The notes under the pieces are model-generated. The model saw only the letters and a list, made by a program, of their open reading frames with translations. It did not search any database and had not been told where the DNA came from. A stretch of DNA of 64,000 bases from Arenimonas oryziterrae DSM 21050 = YC6267 (lineage in GTDB: Bacteria > Pseudomonadota > Gammaproteobacteria > Xanthomonadales > Xanthomonadaceae), in contig NZ_ATVD01000001.1 in NCBI RefSeq assembly GCF_000420545.1, positions 186,001-250,000 on the forward strand, in the 5' to 3' direction. Both the position numbers and the translations under genes were made by a program. This document shows positions 9,533 through 19,242 of this stretch, in pieces (within the stretch, counting starts at the first letter, position 1; each line of letters starts with the position of its first letter).

Positions 9533-10621
9533 TCAGGTGTTCTGGATGACGATGTTGGGGAAGGCGATCGACTTGTTCTTCGCCTGCTGCGACAGGCGCG
9601 CCGCCGCCTGGCGCGCGATCGAACGGTAGCTGCGCGCGATGTCCGACTCCGGCTGCGCCACCACGGTCGGTGCGCCGGCATCGGCCTGTTCGCGGATCGC
9701 GATGTCCAGCGGCAGCGAACCCAGCAACGGAACACCGTATTGCGCAGCCATCTTCTCGCCGCCGCCGGCACCGAAGACATGTTCGGCGTGGCCGCAGTTC
9801 GAGCACACATGCACGGCCATGTTCTCGACGATGCCAAGCACCGGCACTTCGACCTTCTCGAACATCTTCAGCGCCTTCTTCGCGTCGAGCAGGGCGATGT
9901 CCTGCGGCGTGGTCACGATGATCGCGGCCGACACCGGCACGCGCTGCGCGAGCGTGAGCTGGATATCGCCGGTGCCCGGCGGCAGGTCGATGATCAGGTA
10001 GTCCAGTCCCTGCCAGAGCGTCGTGGTCAGCAACTGCTGCAGGTACTGCGTGGTCATCGGGCCGCGCCAGATGGTCGGCGTGTCCTCGCCCAGGAACAGG
10101 CCGATCGACATCGCCTGCAGGCCATGGCTGAGCTTGGGCTGGATGTTCTTGCCATCCGGACTTTCCGGTTTGCCCTGCAGGCCGAGCATCATCGGGATGC
10201 TGGGGCCGTGGATGTCCGCATCGAGGATGCCGACCTGCGCGCCTTCGGCCGCGAGCGCCAGGGCCAGGTTCACGGCGGTCGTGGACTTGCCGACGCCGCC
10301 CTTGCCCGAGGCGACGGCGATGATGTTCTTCACTTCCGGCAGCGGCGTCAGGTCTTTCTGGACACGGTGGGCGCTGATCCGCGTGCCGATCGCGACTGTG
10401 ACGGCCTCGACGCCGGGCAAGGCGCCGACGACCTGCCGGACCTGCGCTGCGAGCGTCTCGTGCCAGCTTGCCGCCGGATAGGCCAGCTGCAGCTCGACCG
10501 CGACCTTGCCGCCGTCCACACCGACGCCGCGCACGGACTGGGCGCTGACAAGATCGGTCTGGACATGCGGATCGATGACCTGCGCGAGGGCGGAACGTAC
10601 AGCGTCGGGGCTCAGGCTCAT
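9533..10621 (-). CDS. apbC: Iron-sulfur cluster carrier protein ApbC (Mrp)
   Basis: ApbC/Mrp is a cytoplasmic P-loop ATPase that assembles and transfers [4Fe-4S] clusters. The 362-residue protein has an N-terminal DUF59 domain (about 5-85), the deviant Walker A motif GKGGVGKST at 106-114, and the cluster-binding CSNC pair at Cys273 and Cys276. ATPase motifs GILDADIHGPS and IDLPPGTGD are intact. It is the first gene of the four-gene minus-strand operon ending with dcd and is divergent from metG across 108 bp, the arrangement seen in E. coli, where mrp and metG are also divergent. Confidence 0.96.
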   Translation of the reverse strand: MSLSPDAVRSALAQVIDPHVQTDLVSAQSVRGVGVDGGKVAVELQLAYPAASWHETLAAQVRQVVGALPGVEAVTVAIGTRISAHRVQKDLTPLPEVKNIIAVASGKGGVGKSTTAVNLALALAAEGAQVGILDADIHGPSIPMMLGLQGKPESPDGKNIQPKLSHGLQAMSIGLFLGEDTPTIWRGPMTTQYLQQLLTTTLWQGLDYLIIDLPPGTGDIQLTLAQRVPVSAAIIVTTPQDIALLDAKKALKMFEKVEVPVLGIVENMAVHVCSNCGHAEHVFGAGGGEKMAAQYGVPLLGSLPLDIAIREQADAGAPTVVAQPESDIARSYRSIARQAAARLSQQAKNKSIAFPNIVIQNT

Positions 10622-10714
10622 GCGAGGGGGTCTGATAGCGAGGCGCGAATTGTACCCTCAAGCCCGTGACCGAGGCCTTGCAGCCCGTCCGACTACGGCC
10701 CGGCCCCCGCCGTC

Positions 10715-10723
10715 TGCGATAAT
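10715..10723 (+). promoter_or_regulatory. Extended -10 element for metG, predicting a leaderless mRNA
   Basis: The sequence TGCGATAAT is an extended -10 (TGn plus GATAAT at 10718-10723). Counting 7 positions from the last base gives a transcript start at 10730, the A of the metG ATG. No Shine-Dalgarno sequence and no -35 hexamer are visible, which fits a leaderless transcript. It is a prediction from sequence. Confidence 0.45.
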
Positions 10724-10729
10724 CGGCGC

Positions 10730-12829
10730 ATGAAACCCGCCCCCGCCCTCGTTACCACCGCCCTTCCCTACGCCAACGGCCCGCTGCACCTGGGCCACCT
10801 GGTCGGCTACATCCAGGCCGACATCTGGGTCCGCGCGCGCCGCCTGGCCGGCGGCGGCGTGCATTTCGTCTGCGCCGACGACGCCCACGGCACCCCGATC
10901 ATGCTCGCCGCGGAAAAGGCCGGGCAGACCCCGGAAGACTTCATCCGCGCGATCCAGGTCGGGCACGAGCGTGATTTTGCCGACTTCGGCGTCGCCTTCG
11001 ACCACTACCATTCGACGCATTCGGAAGAAAACCGCGCGCTCGCCACCCTGATCTACACGCGCCTGCGCGACGGCAGCCACGGCGAGAAGGTCATCGCCCG
11101 GCGTTCGATCCAGCAGTTGTTCGACCCGATCAAGCAGATGTTCCTGCCCGACCGCTACATCAAGGGCGAGTGCCCGAACTGCGGCAGCCCCGACCAGTAC
11201 GGCGACAACTGCGAAGTCTGTGGCAAGGCGTACTCGCCGACCGACCTGAAGAATCCGCGCTCGGTGGTCTCGGGCGCAACGCCGGAATTGCGCGACTCCG
11301 AGCATTATTTCTTCGAGCTCGGCAAGTTCGAAACCTTCCTGCGCAGCTGGCTGACCGGCGAAGTCGCGCACAGCTCGGTCAAGGCCAAGCTCGGCGAATG
11401 GCTCGAAGGCGGCTTGCGCGACTGGGACATTTCCCGCGACGCGCCGTATTTCGGCTTTCCCATTCCCGACGCACCCGGCAAGTTCTTCTATGTCTGGCTC
11501 GATGCGCCGATCGGCTATCTCGCCAGCTTCCGCGCGTACTGCGACGCCAACGGCGGCGATTTCGCCGCGTACACCGACGCCACGCGCAACGCCGCCGGCG
11601 AAACCGAGATGCATCATTTCCTCGGCAAGGACATCATCAATTTCCACGGCCTGTTCTGGCCGGCGATGCTGCACGGCGCCGGCTTCCGCACGCCGACCAA
11701 GCTGCACGTCAACGGCTACCTGATGGTGAACGGCGCGAAGATGTCGAAATCGCGCGGCACCTTCATCATGGCGCGTACCTTCCTGGACGTGGGGCTGAAC
11801 CCGGAGACGCTGCGCTATTACTTCGCCGCGAAATCCGGCGCGGGCGTCGACGATCTTGATCTCAACCTCGAGGACTACACGGCGCGCGTGAATGCCGACC
11901 TGGTCGGCAAGTTCGTCAACATCGCCAGTCGTTGCGCGGGCTTCATCGGCAAGCGCTTCGACGGTCGGCTCGCGGCAACGCTGCCGGACCCGCCGATGTA
12001 CGCCCGTTTCGCCGCTGCATTGCACGAGGTGCGCGATTTCTACGCTGCCGGCGAATTCAATCTGGCCATCCGCCACGTGATGACGCTCGCCGACGAAGCC
12101 AACCGCTACATCGACGAAAAGAAACCCTGGGTCATCGCCAAGCAGGAAGGCGCCGACGCCGAACTGCAGGCTGTCTGCTCGCAGGGCCTGAATCTGTTCC
12201 GCGTGCTCGCTGCCGGTCTCAAACCCGTGCTGCCGACCCTCTGCGCGCGTGCCGAAGCGTTCCTCAACGCGCCCGTCGCGCACTGGGACGACGTCGCGCA
12301 ACCACTGACCGCGCACGTGATCGCCCCGTACGAGCCCCTGCTCACCCGCATCGACCCCCAACAGATTGAAGCCATGATCGACGCCTCGAAAGAAACCCTC
12401 AAACCCGCCGATGCCGCCGTAGGAGCGACCCCGGTCGCGACCACGGCAGGCGTGCCGGCGGCTGTCGCGACCAAGGTCGCTCCTACAGGCACGGCGGGCG
12501 CGGTGATCGGCATCGACGACTTCGCCAAGCTCGACCTGCGCGTGGGCAAGGTGCTCGAGTGCGCCTTCGTCGAAGGCTCCGACAAGCTGCTGCGTTTCCG
12601 GCTCGATGCCGGCGACCTGGGCGAGCGGCAGATTTTCTCGGGCATCCGCGCCGGCTATCCGGAACCGGAAAAACTGCTCGGGCGCCACGTCGTGTTCATC
12701 GCCAATCTCGCACCGCGGAAGATGCGCTTCGGCGTCTCCGAAGGCATGATCCTGTCCGCGGGTGGCGACGACGGCCTGTTCCTGCTCGACGTCGATGCCG
12801 GTGCGATGGCGGGCATGACCGTCAAATAA
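10730..12829 (+). CDS. metG: Methionyl-tRNA synthetase with C-terminal tRNA-binding domain
   Basis: MetRS charges tRNA-Met with methionine. The 699-residue protein has the HIGH-type motif HLGH at 20-23, a zinc-binding knuckle CPNCG...CEVCG near 147-165, the KMSKS motif at 337-341, and a helical anticodon-binding domain to about 550. A C-terminal EMAPII-like tRNA-binding domain occupies about 595-699. Codons 564-586, between these last two domains, are encoded by two inverted REP units at 12419-12486 and give an Ala/Val/Thr/Pro-rich linker ([20 protein letters not shown] and three more residues). Both arms keep the frame. The REP is therefore translated, probably as a flexible linker. Confidence 0.97.
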   Translation: MKPAPALVTTALPYANGPLHLGHLVGYIQADIWVRARRLAGGGVHFVCADDAHGTPIMLAAEKAGQTPEDFIRAIQVGHERDFADFGVAFDHYHSTHSEENRALATLIYTRLRDGSHGEKVIARRSIQQLFDPIKQMFLPDRYIKGECPNCGSPDQYGDNCEVCGKAYSPTDLKNPRSVVSGATPELRDSEHYFFELGKFETFLRSWLTGEVAHSSVKAKLGEWLEGGLRDWDISRDAPYFGFPIPDAPGKFFYVWLDAPIGYLASFRAYCDANGGDFAAYTDATRNAAGETEMHHFLGKDIINFHGLFWPAMLHGAGFRTPTKLHVNGYLMVNGAKMSKSRGTFIMARTFLDVGLNPETLRYYFAAKSGAGVDDLDLNLEDYTARVNADLVGKFVNIASRCAGFIGKRFDGRLAATLPDPPMYARFAAALHEVRDFYAAGEFNLAIRHVMTLADEANRYIDEKKPWVIAKQEGADAELQAVCSQGLNLFRVLAAGLKPVLPTLCARAEAFLNAPVAHWDDVAQPLTAHVIAPYEPLLTRIDPQQIEAMIDASKETLKPADAAVGATPVATTAGVPAAVATKVAPTGTAGAVIGIDDFAKLDLRVGKVLECAFVEGSDKLLRFRLDAGDLGERQIFSGIRAGYPEPEKLLGRHVVFIANLAPRKMRFGVSEGMILSAGGDDGLFLLDVDAGAMAGMTVK
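12419..12486. repeat. Inverted pair of REP units inside the metG coding sequence
   Basis: The left unit (12419-12442) starts GTAGGAGCGACC and the right unit (12464-12486) ends GGTCGCTCCTAC; they are inverted copies that match at 21 of 23 positions, separated by 21 bp. Each unit holds its own hairpin: GCGACC-CC-GGTCGC on the left and GCGACC-AA-GGTCGC on the right. The ends TAGGAGC and GCGACC and the ten-base spacing are identical to the REP unit at 4641-4665. The element lies wholly within the reading frame of metG and adds no stop codon. Confidence 0.88.
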
Positions 12830-12838
12830 CGGCAGGCC

Positions 12839-13423
12839 ATGACCGATCTGCTGCTCCTCTTCCTCGGCGCTGCCTTCGTCAACCAACTCGTGTTGGTGAA
12901 ACTGTTCGGCCTGGCGCCGTTCGTAGGCGCGTCGCGGACGCTCGAGGCGGCGCAGGGCATCGCCGTCATGACCGGGATCGTGCTGACGATTTCGGCCGTG
13001 TTGAACTGGGGCCTGCAGCAGGGCCTGCTCGCGCCGCTCGGACTGGCGCATCTGCGCATCCTGGTCTTCCTCGTCGTGATCGCCGCGGTCGCCTGCGGCT
13101 GCGATCTCGCCCTCGCCCGTCGCCGTCCGCCACAGCATCGCGCGCTCGGTGCCTATCTGCCGCTGGTGCTCGCCAACTGCATGCTGCTAGGCGTCGCACT
13201 GGTCGACGCGCAGACGGCGCGTTCCCTGCTGGCCACGCTCGTCCATGCGCTCGGAGCGGCCTTGGGTTTCGCCGTGGCGCTGGTGTTATTTTCGGCAATG
13301 CGCGAGCGCCTGGAGACAGCGGACGTGCCGGTGGCGTGGCGCGGCCTGCCGATCGTCTTGACGACAGCCGGCCTCCTGTCGCTGGCCTTCCTGGGCTTTG
13401 CCGGCATGATCCACGACACATGA
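12839..13423 (+). CDS. rnfA: Electron transport complex subunit RnfA/RsxA
   Basis: RnfA is an integral membrane subunit of the Rnf/Rsx ferredoxin:NAD+ oxidoreductase, related to NqrE. The 194-residue product has about six hydrophobic helices and the family signatures [20 protein letters not shown] near the N-terminus and [16 protein letters not shown] near 137-152, where the cysteine pair region involved in the membrane [2Fe-2S] site is expected; one such cysteine is visible in LANCM. It begins 9 bp after metG, and its stop overlaps the rnfB start. No rnfC, D, G or E is present nearby. Confidence 0.88.
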   Translation: MTDLLLLFLGAAFVNQLVLVKLFGLAPFVGASRTLEAAQGIAVMTGIVLTISAVLNWGLQQGLLAPLGLAHLRILVFLVVIAAVACGCDLALARRRPPQHRALGAYLPLVLANCMLLGVALVDAQTARSLLATLVHALGAALGFAVALVLFSAMRERLETADVPVAWRGLPIVLTTAGLLSLAFLGFAGMIHDT

Positions 13424-13971
13424 GCCTGACCGCACTCGCGCTGGCGATGTTCCTCCTGGCGATGCTGGGCTTCCTCGCGAGTCGTTGGATCGGTCGCGCA
13501 CCGCCGCTCGGAACCGACGCGGTCCCGCTGGACGAACAGATCAACCGCCTGCTGCCGCAGACGCAATGCGGACAATGCGATTTCGCCGGTTGCCGTCCTT
13601 ACGCCGAAGCGATCGCGCGTGGCGACGCCGACATCAATCGCTGCCCGCCCGGTGGCGACGCCGGCATCCGCGCGCTGGCGCTATTGCTCGGACGCGAACC
13701 GAAACCGCTCGATCCCGCGCACGGCATCGAAAAACCGCCGGTGGTCGCTTTCATCCGCGAAGCCGAATGTATCGGCTGCACCAAATGCATCCAGGCCTGT
13801 CCGGTCGACGCGATCATCGGCGCGCCCAAACTCATGCACACCGTGCTTGCCGATCTGTGCACCGGCTGCGAGCTGTGCATCCCGCCCTGCCCGGTCGACT
13901 GCATCGATCTGATTCCGCCGCGCCGCCATCCGGGCGCGACGGCGGTCCGCTACAGCCTTTCGACCTTGTAA
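13420..13971 (+). CDS. rnfB: Electron transport complex iron-sulfur subunit RnfB
   Basis: RnfB is a membrane-anchored ferredoxin-like subunit that relays electrons in the Rnf/Rsx complex. The 183-residue protein has an N-terminal helix (about 3-20), a first cluster module with Cys50, Cys53, Cys58 and Cys75, and two classical [4Fe-4S] sites, Cys117/120/123/127 ([12 protein letters not shown]) and Cys147/150/153/157 ([12 protein letters not shown]). The ATG overlaps the rnfA stop (ATGA). Its last 22 bp overlap the 3' end of the convergent TraB/GumN-like gene. Only rnfA and rnfB are present, immediately after metG, and whether they work without the other Rnf subunits is unclear. Confidence 0.93.
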   Translation: MSLTALALAMFLLAMLGFLASRWIGRAPPLGTDAVPLDEQINRLLPQTQCGQCDFAGCRPYAEAIARGDADINRCPPGGDAGIRALALLLGREPKPLDPAHGIEKPPVVAFIREAECIGCTKCIQACPVDAIIGAPKLMHTVLADLCTGCELCIPPCPVDCIDLIPPRRHPGATAVRYSLSTL

Positions 13972-14837
13972 CCCTTGGCCTTGAGCTGGGCGACCAGTCC
14001 CTCGCGGCCGAGCAGGTGCAAGCTACCGACTACGACCAGGGTGTCGGTCTCGGATTCCTGATCGAGCATCGCGTGGATCTTCGGCAACCAGGCGTTGTTG
14101 CGATCGACGTCGATGCGCTGATACAGGCCCGGGTACTCGGCCTTGAACTTCGCGCCCATCTCGGCGTAGAGCGCCTTGTCATTGCCGGCTCGCCACTGTG
14201 CATGCAGCCTGTCGATTTCGGCCTTGAAGTCATCGGCGGTATCCAGCGCTTCGGCCAGGGCCTGCTGCTGTTCCTGGGCACTCATGCTGTCGAGGGCGGC
14301 GATCTGTTCGTCGGCGGTTTCCAGGCCGAGCGTGGCCTTGTTCGCTTCGGCGGCGCGCGCCATCAAATGCCGGTCCAGACCCTGCTTGGGATCGAGGCCG
14401 GCCTGCTGCATCTCCATCGAACTGATCACCAGCGACATGAACCAAGGTTCCAGACGATCGTAGTTGGCCAGATTGAGATCGTGCTTGCTCGCGTAGGCCT
14501 GCAGCTGGGCGAATTCCGCCGGGGTCATCTGCTGCTGCAAGGACGTGCCGGCCGGCAACACGGCCGCCATCATCATTTTTTGTACCAGCATCGGCGACTG
14601 CAGCTCTTCGGGCGACAACTCGAACGCGACGCGTTCAGCATCGGCGAACGCCGCTTCGACCGAGTCCGCGAGCGGATAGTCGTCGGGCTTCAGCGCATGG
14701 AACGAGCCGAGCAGATAAACCGAATTGTTACCGTCACTGACTTTCCACAGCAAAGGCTTCGGCGGTTTTGCCTGCACGCACGAGCAGCACAGCGCCAGCA
14801 GCACCAGCGGCAAAAGTTTTTTCATGGTTCTCTTCAT
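13950..14837 (-). CDS. TraB/GumN family exported protein
   Basis: The 295-residue product carries a signal peptide with a cysteine-rich end ([10 protein letters not shown], about 13-22), possibly a lipoprotein. The mature part has the TraB/GumN signatures [19 protein letters not shown] near 31-49 and [14 protein letters not shown] near the C-terminus, with paired conserved histidines. The family is distantly related to the Tiki metalloprotease fold. It could start at the ATG at 14837, or at the one four codons later (MKKLLPL), which also gives a sound signal peptide. Its start overlaps the DUF1684 stop by 4 bp, and its 3' end overlaps rnfB by 22 bp. Function in xanthomonads is not established. 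Confidence 0.87.
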   Translation of the reverse strand: MKRTMKKLLPLVLLALCCSCVQAKPPKPLLWKVSDGNNSVYLLGSFHALKPDDYPLADSVEAAFADAERVAFELSPEELQSPMLVQKMMMAAVLPAGTSLQQQMTPAEFAQLQAYASKHDLNLANYDRLEPWFMSLVISSMEMQQAGLDPKQGLDRHLMARAAEANKATLGLETADEQIAALDSMSAQEQQQALAEALDTADDFKAEIDRLHAQWRAGNDKALYAEMGAKFKAEYPGLYQRIDVDRNNAWLPKIHAMLDQESETDTLVVVGSLHLLGREGLVAQLKAKGYKVERL

Positions 14838-15799
14838 TGAGCGACCGCCGCGCCGAGCTTGCGGGGTTTCTTTTCGCCGGCGGTGATCGCCAGGTCCAAC
14901 CGGTTCGACAAGGGCGGCATCGGACAGGTGGAGTAAGGCGTGAACGCGCAGGGCGGGTTGTAGCCCTTGTTGAAATCGACCACCGTCGTGCCATCGGCGC
15001 CGGGATAGTCGGCATAGAGGAAGCGCGCCGCGGCATAGCTCTCGTGGCCGCTGGTGCGGTCGGCATAGATCAGGAACAACTGATGGTCGCCTTCATCCAC
15101 TGCCTCGAGCGTGTACGACTTGCCGTCCTTCTCGAAGGTGACCGTGCCGGGATTGTCCATCGGCTCGACCTGGCTGAGGATGTTGACGATGTCGATCTTC
15201 TGGCCGGCCGGGTGCGGCGTGAATTTGGCCTGGAAGCGGAAGCTCTGGTCGATCGGGAAATAGTCGATGCCGGTGAACCCCGTGCGCGTCGCCGCCATCG
15301 CATTGCGCACGCGCATCGCATAGCGGCCGCCGCGTTTGATCACGATGAAACTGGCGTCGCCCTGGTTGAAGCCCACCACGGTCGGTCCGGCATCCGGACC
15401 GGCGTCGGCATCCGACACCAGCCGGGTCGGCCCGGTTGCGGGCACGCCATCGATGGTCACGCCGGCATCGCTTTCCGGACGGAAGCTCAGCGTGCCGTCC
15501 TTGGTCAGGGTCAGCATGCCCAGCAGGGACGGGCCCACGGCCAGCGGCGTGTTGAATTTCGGATTCGTGCCCACGCGCGACGTGCCGACTTCGATCCAGT
15601 GCATGCCTACCAGTGACAGCCAGCCGTCGACTTTCTGCAGTCGCTGCACGCGCTCGTTGCGCCAGTCGCGGATGGTTTTCTCGTAGGCCTGCTTGGCAGC
15701 CGTGGCAGCCGGATCGGCCGTCGCGACGGTTTCGTCCTTGCCGCAGGCGGCGAGCAGGACGGTGGCGGCCAGGGCCGCGGTCAGGATCAGTTTGCGCAT
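14834..15799 (-). CDS. DUF1684 family lipoprotein
   Basis: The 321-residue product starts with a lipoprotein signal; the lipobox LAAC places the acylated cysteine near residue 19. The mature part matches DUF1684: DWRNERVQRLQ near 47, GWLSLVGMHWIEVG near 59-72, and the C-terminal DFNKGYNPPCAFTPYSTCP followed by PPLSNRLDLAITAGEK. No biochemical role is firmly known for the family. The gene follows mutL by 3 bp and overlaps the TraB-like gene by 4 bp, so mutL, this lipoprotein and the TraB-like protein may share one transcript. In E. coli the position after mutL is held by miaA, which is absent here. Confidence 0.87.
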   Translation of the reverse strand: MRKLILTAALAATVLLAACGKDETVATADPAATAAKQAYEKTIRDWRNERVQRLQKVDGWLSLVGMHWIEVGTSRVGTNPKFNTPLAVGPSLLGMLTLTKDGTLSFRPESDAGVTIDGVPATGPTRLVSDADAGPDAGPTVVGFNQGDASFIVIKRGGRYAMRVRNAMAATRTGFTGIDYFPIDQSFRFQAKFTPHPAGQKIDIVNILSQVEPMDNPGTVTFEKDGKSYTLEAVDEGDHQLFLIYADRTSGHESYAAARFLYADYPGADGTTVVDFNKGYNPPCAFTPYSTCPMPPLSNRLDLAITAGEKKPRKLGAAVAQ

Positions 15800-15802
15800 C
15801 GG

Positions 15803-17629
15803 CTAGCGTCCCCGCAGGAAAAGTTTGTCGAGTTCGGATTTGGACAATTGCACCCAGGTCGGACGGCCATGATTGCATTGTCCGGAGCGTTCGGTGGACT
15901 CCATGTCGCGCAACAGTGCGTTCATCTCGGGGATCGTCAGACGCCGGTTGGCGCGCACCGAGGTATGGCAGGCCACGGTAGACAGCAGTTCGTTGCGCGC
16001 CTGCTCGATGACGCGGCTGCTGCCGTGCTCGCGCAGATCGTTGAGCACGTCGAGCACCAGGGCCTTCGGATCCAGGTCGGCCAGCAGCGCGGGCACCGAG
16101 CGCACGCTCAACGCCTGCGGACCGGAGCGCCGCAGTTCGAAGCCCAGTGCCGCGAGTGCGCCGGCGAATTCCTCGGCGATATCCGCCTCGCGCTCCGCCA
16201 CCGCCAGGGCCAGCGGCACGAGCAAGGGCTGCGCGCGGATGCCCTCGCCGTCTTGCGCCTGCTTGAGGTGCTCGTAGGTGATGCGCTCGTGCGCCGCGTG
16301 CATGTCCACGAGTACGAGGCCGTGTTCGTTTTCGGCGAGTATGAAAATGCCGTGCAACTGCGCCAGCGCGAAACCCAAGGGCGGCGCCGTCGCCTCGTTC
16401 GCGGCGGGCCACTGGGTGGAGCCGACGGGAATCGGCTGCGAGCTCGACCCGCCGCCGCGATACAGGGCCGCGTAATTCGCGACGGCCTCGCCGCCGCCGA
16501 GCGGCAGATTCATCGCACCCTGCGGCGCCGTCTGCCAGGACCCGTAAGACGACGTCGCCTCGCCTACCGCAAACGCCGGCTCGGAGAGCGCATTCGCGCC
16601 GGCGCGCGTGCCTGCGAGGGCTTCATGCAAGGTCTTGAACACGAAATCGTGCACCAGGCGTCCGTCGCGGAAACGCACCTCGTGCTTGGCCGGATGTACG
16701 TTCACGTCCACACGCCGCGGATCGAGTTCCAGGAACAGCACGAACGCCGGATAGCGGCCATGGAACAACACGTCCGCATACGCCTGGCGCACCGCGTGCG
16801 CGACCACCCGGTCTTTCACCGCGCGGCCGTTGACGTAGAAATACTGCTGGTCGCCGCTCGAACGCGACGCCGTCGGCAAGCCGACCCAGCCATGCAGACG
16901 CAGGCCGGCGACGCCGTGGTCGATCGTCAGGCAGTTGCCGACGAATTCCTGTCCCAAGGCTTCGGCAACGCGCTTGAGCTGCTCGTCTTCCGCGACCACC
17001 GGCCGGTAGTGTTTGGCGAGCTTGCCGTTGTGCGACACGCGCAATTCCACCTGGGGCCGAGCGAGCGCGAGGGAGCGCAGCCATTCCTCGACGTGGCCGA
17101 ACTCGGTGCGTTCGGCGCGCAGGAATTTGCGCCGCGCCGGCACGTTGTAGAACAGATCGCGTACTTCGATCGTCGTGCCGGTCGGATGCGGATGCGGCTG
17201 CACGTCGCCGGTCTTGCCGCCTTCGATGTCCAGACGCGCACCGTGCTCGCTGCTCGGGGTTTTCGAACTCAGGGAAAACCGGCTGACGGACGCGATCGAA
17301 GGCAGGGCCTCGCCGCGAAACCCGAGGGTCGCGACCTGTTCGAGGTCATCGAGCGAGCCGATCTTGCTGGTCGCATGGCGCGATACCGCCAGCGCGAGAT
17401 CCTGTGCCGCGATGCCGCCGCCGTCGTCGCGAATGCGGATGAGGCGGATACCGCCCTCCTCCAGATCGATGTCGACGCGCCGGGCGCCGGCATCGAGGGC
17501 GTTCTCGACCAGTTCCTTGACCACGGAGGACGGACGTTCGACCACTTCGCCGGCGGCGATCTGGTTGATGAGGGTGTCGGGAAGCTGACGGATCGGCACG
17601 GCTTTGGCGGTCTCCAAAGCCGGAATCAT
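15803..17629 (-). CDS. mutL: DNA mismatch repair protein MutL
   Basis: MutL couples MutS mismatch recognition to the downstream nicking and excision steps. The 608-residue protein has the N-terminal GHKL ATPase domain with [13 protein letters not shown] and [11 protein letters not shown] near 22-48, RDDGGGI, and [13 protein letters not shown]. The C-terminal dimerisation domain includes [22 protein letters not shown] and CNHGRPTW. The DQHA(X)2E(X)4E endonuclease motif is not complete, consistent with a MutL of the non-endonuclease type found in gammaproteobacteria that methylate with Dam. It follows amiC on the same strand by 33 bp. Confidence 0.97.
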   Translation of the reverse strand: MIPALETAKAVPIRQLPDTLINQIAAGEVVERPSSVVKELVENALDAGARRVDIDLEEGGIRLIRIRDDGGGIAAQDLALAVSRHATSKIGSLDDLEQVATLGFRGEALPSIASVSRFSLSSKTPSSEHGARLDIEGGKTGDVQPHPHPTGTTIEVRDLFYNVPARRKFLRAERTEFGHVEEWLRSLALARPQVELRVSHNGKLAKHYRPVVAEDEQLKRVAEALGQEFVGNCLTIDHGVAGLRLHGWVGLPTASRSSGDQQYFYVNGRAVKDRVVAHAVRQAYADVLFHGRYPAFVLFLELDPRRVDVNVHPAKHEVRFRDGRLVHDFVFKTLHEALAGTRAGANALSEPAFAVGEATSSYGSWQTAPQGAMNLPLGGGEAVANYAALYRGGGSSSQPIPVGSTQWPAANEATAPPLGFALAQLHGIFILAENEHGLVLVDMHAAHERITYEHLKQAQDGEGIRAQPLLVPLALAVAEREADIAEEFAGALAALGFELRRSGPQALSVRSVPALLADLDPKALVLDVLNDLREHGSSRVIEQARNELLSTVACHTSVRANRRLTIPEMNALLRDMESTERSGQCNHGRPTWVQLSKSELDKLFLRGR

Positions 17630-17662
17630 AGCAGCGGCGCCGTGCCGCCCCGGGGGCCGCCC

Positions 17663-19156
17663 TTACTCGGGCGCCGAAGCGATCAGCGGGATCTTCAGGC
17701 GCTCGCCGACGCGCACGCGGTCGGTGTGCTTGTTGTTGGCTTCCCGCAGCGAATTGACCGGCACGCCGTGCTGGGCGGCGATCAGGGTCAGGGTCTCGCC
17801 GCGGCTGACCACGTGCTGGCGGGTGGCGGAGCGCACCGGCTTGTCCGGCACCGAAGCCAGGACCGTTTCGCCGTCCGCCTGCTGGGCGGCGTACCAGGTG
17901 CCCGGCGGCGGCTGGTCGGTGAAGTACTGGCGCACGCCCGAGGCGATCGCGCTCGCGAGGCGGCGACGATAGTCGGGATCGTTGAGCTTCTTTTCTTCGC
18001 CCGGATTGGTGATGAAGCCGGTTTCGACCAGCATCGAGGGCACGTCCGGCGAGCGCAGCACGACGAAATTCGCCCGCTCGACGCCGGCCTTGTGCGCCTT
18101 GCCGACATTCTTGAGCGAGGCGAGCACCTGGCTGGCGATATCGTCGGACGCGCGCATGGTCGCGCTCTGCGACAGGTCCAGCAGCACTGCGGACAGATTG
18201 CGATCCTTGTCGTCGAGCGACACGCCGCCGACCAGATCGGCCGCGTTTTCCTTGTCCGCGAGCCAACGCGCGGCCTGCGAAGACGCACCGCGCGTGGACA
18301 GCACATACACCGAGGCACCGGACGCGGAATTGTTCAGCGCGGCATCGGCGTGGATCGAGATGAACAGGTCCGCCTGCGCGCGGCGCGCGATCATGTAGCG
18401 GTCCTGCAGCTGTACGAAGCTGTCGCCTTCGCGGATCAGCACGGCCTTCATGCCCGGATCGGCATCGATCTGGCGCGCGAGTTCGCGGGCGACGGCGAGA
18501 GTCACCACTTTTTCGTTCAGACCGCTCGGGCCATGGGCACCGGGGTCCTTGCCGCCGTGGCCGGCATCGATGGCGACGATCAGCTCACGCTGGCTGCCGC
18601 CGATGACGTCACGCAGGGTCCGCGCCGGCGCGGCGCGCGGCACCACCGGTTCCCGCGGTTCCAGCACCGGTGCAACGACCACCGGGGCTGGCGTAGACGG
18701 AGCCACCGATGGCGGAGACGAGACCGCCATCGATGTCTGCTGCGAAGGGACGATCGGCCGGGCTTTCGCCCCCGGCGGCGTCAGGTCCAGCACCAGCCGG
18801 CTGCCGCCGCCCTCGCGCTCGAGCCGGCCCTGGGCCGTGACCGTGCGACCGAGTTCGAAAACAATGCGCAGGGTGTCGGGCGTGGGTTTGCCGGTGCGGA
18901 CATTGGTGACCACGCCGTTGGCGGCGGGCGCGCCATAGCGGCCATCGAGGCGGCCGCCCTGGATGTCCAGGACCAGGCGCTCGGGGTTCTGCAGGGTGAA
19001 ATACTTGTATTCGACCGGGCCGGACAGGTCAACGACCGCGCGCGTGCCCAGGTCGTTTTCCATGAGCTTAACCGCACGCAGGTCCGCCGCCGACGCCGCC
19101 GAAACCGGCAACGCAAGCGCAGCGAACAGCGTGATCAAGGACGGCATCGGGCGCAT
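17663..19156 (-). CDS. amiC: N-acetylmuramoyl-L-alanine amidase AmiC-like
   Basis: This periplasmic zinc amidase cleaves the bond between MurNAc and the peptide stem during cell separation. With the start at 19156, the 497-residue protein has a signal peptide (about 1-24), an AMIN domain (about 28-120), a proline-rich linker, and an amidase_3 domain (about 180-400) whose zinc and catalytic residues are visible in DAGHGGKDPG, GLNEKVV, SIHADA and VETGFIT. A LysM domain ends the protein (about 445-490). A longer form starting at 19192 is possible but would place 12 extra polar residues before the signal peptide. Placement between tsaE and mutL is the conserved order. Confidence 0.94.
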   Translation of the reverse strand: MRPMPSLITLFAALALPVSAASAADLRAVKLMENDLGTRAVVDLSGPVEYKYFTLQNPERLVLDIQGGRLDGRYGAPAANGVVTNVRTGKPTPDTLRIVFELGRTVTAQGRLEREGGGSRLVLDLTPPGAKARPIVPSQQTSMAVSSPPSVAPSTPAPVVVAPVLEPREPVVPRAAPARTLRDVIGGSQRELIVAIDAGHGGKDPGAHGPSGLNEKVVTLAVARELARQIDADPGMKAVLIREGDSFVQLQDRYMIARRAQADLFISIHADAALNNSASGASVYVLSTRGASSQAARWLADKENAADLVGGVSLDDKDRNLSAVLLDLSQSATMRASDDIASQVLASLKNVGKAHKAGVERANFVVLRSPDVPSMLVETGFITNPGEEKKLNDPDYRRRLASAIASGVRQYFTDQPPPGTWYAAQQADGETVLASVPDKPVRSATRQHVVSRGETLTLIAAQHGVPVNSLREANNKHTDRVRVGERLKIPLIASAPE

Positions 19157-19242
19157 GGCCGGGATTGAAGCACCCGTTTGATCGGATTGCAAGGGCTTTT
19201 CCCTTCAAAATCCGCGACCTGGCCGATCTTCCTCGGATTGGC

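Noticed and set aside
10658-13138. An 826-codon open frame antisense to metG and rnfA
   Set aside because: It covers metG including the REP linker, has no motif, and lacks support in any of its parts.
12839-13971. Complete Rnf operon
   Set aside because: Only rnfA and rnfB are present. After rnfB comes a convergent TraB-like gene, not rnfC.
15848-19168. A 1106-codon open frame antisense to mutL and amiC
   Set aside because: mutL and amiC have complete domain motifs on the other strand. The antisense frame has no signal, motif or ribosome-binding site and is a GC-driven shadow.
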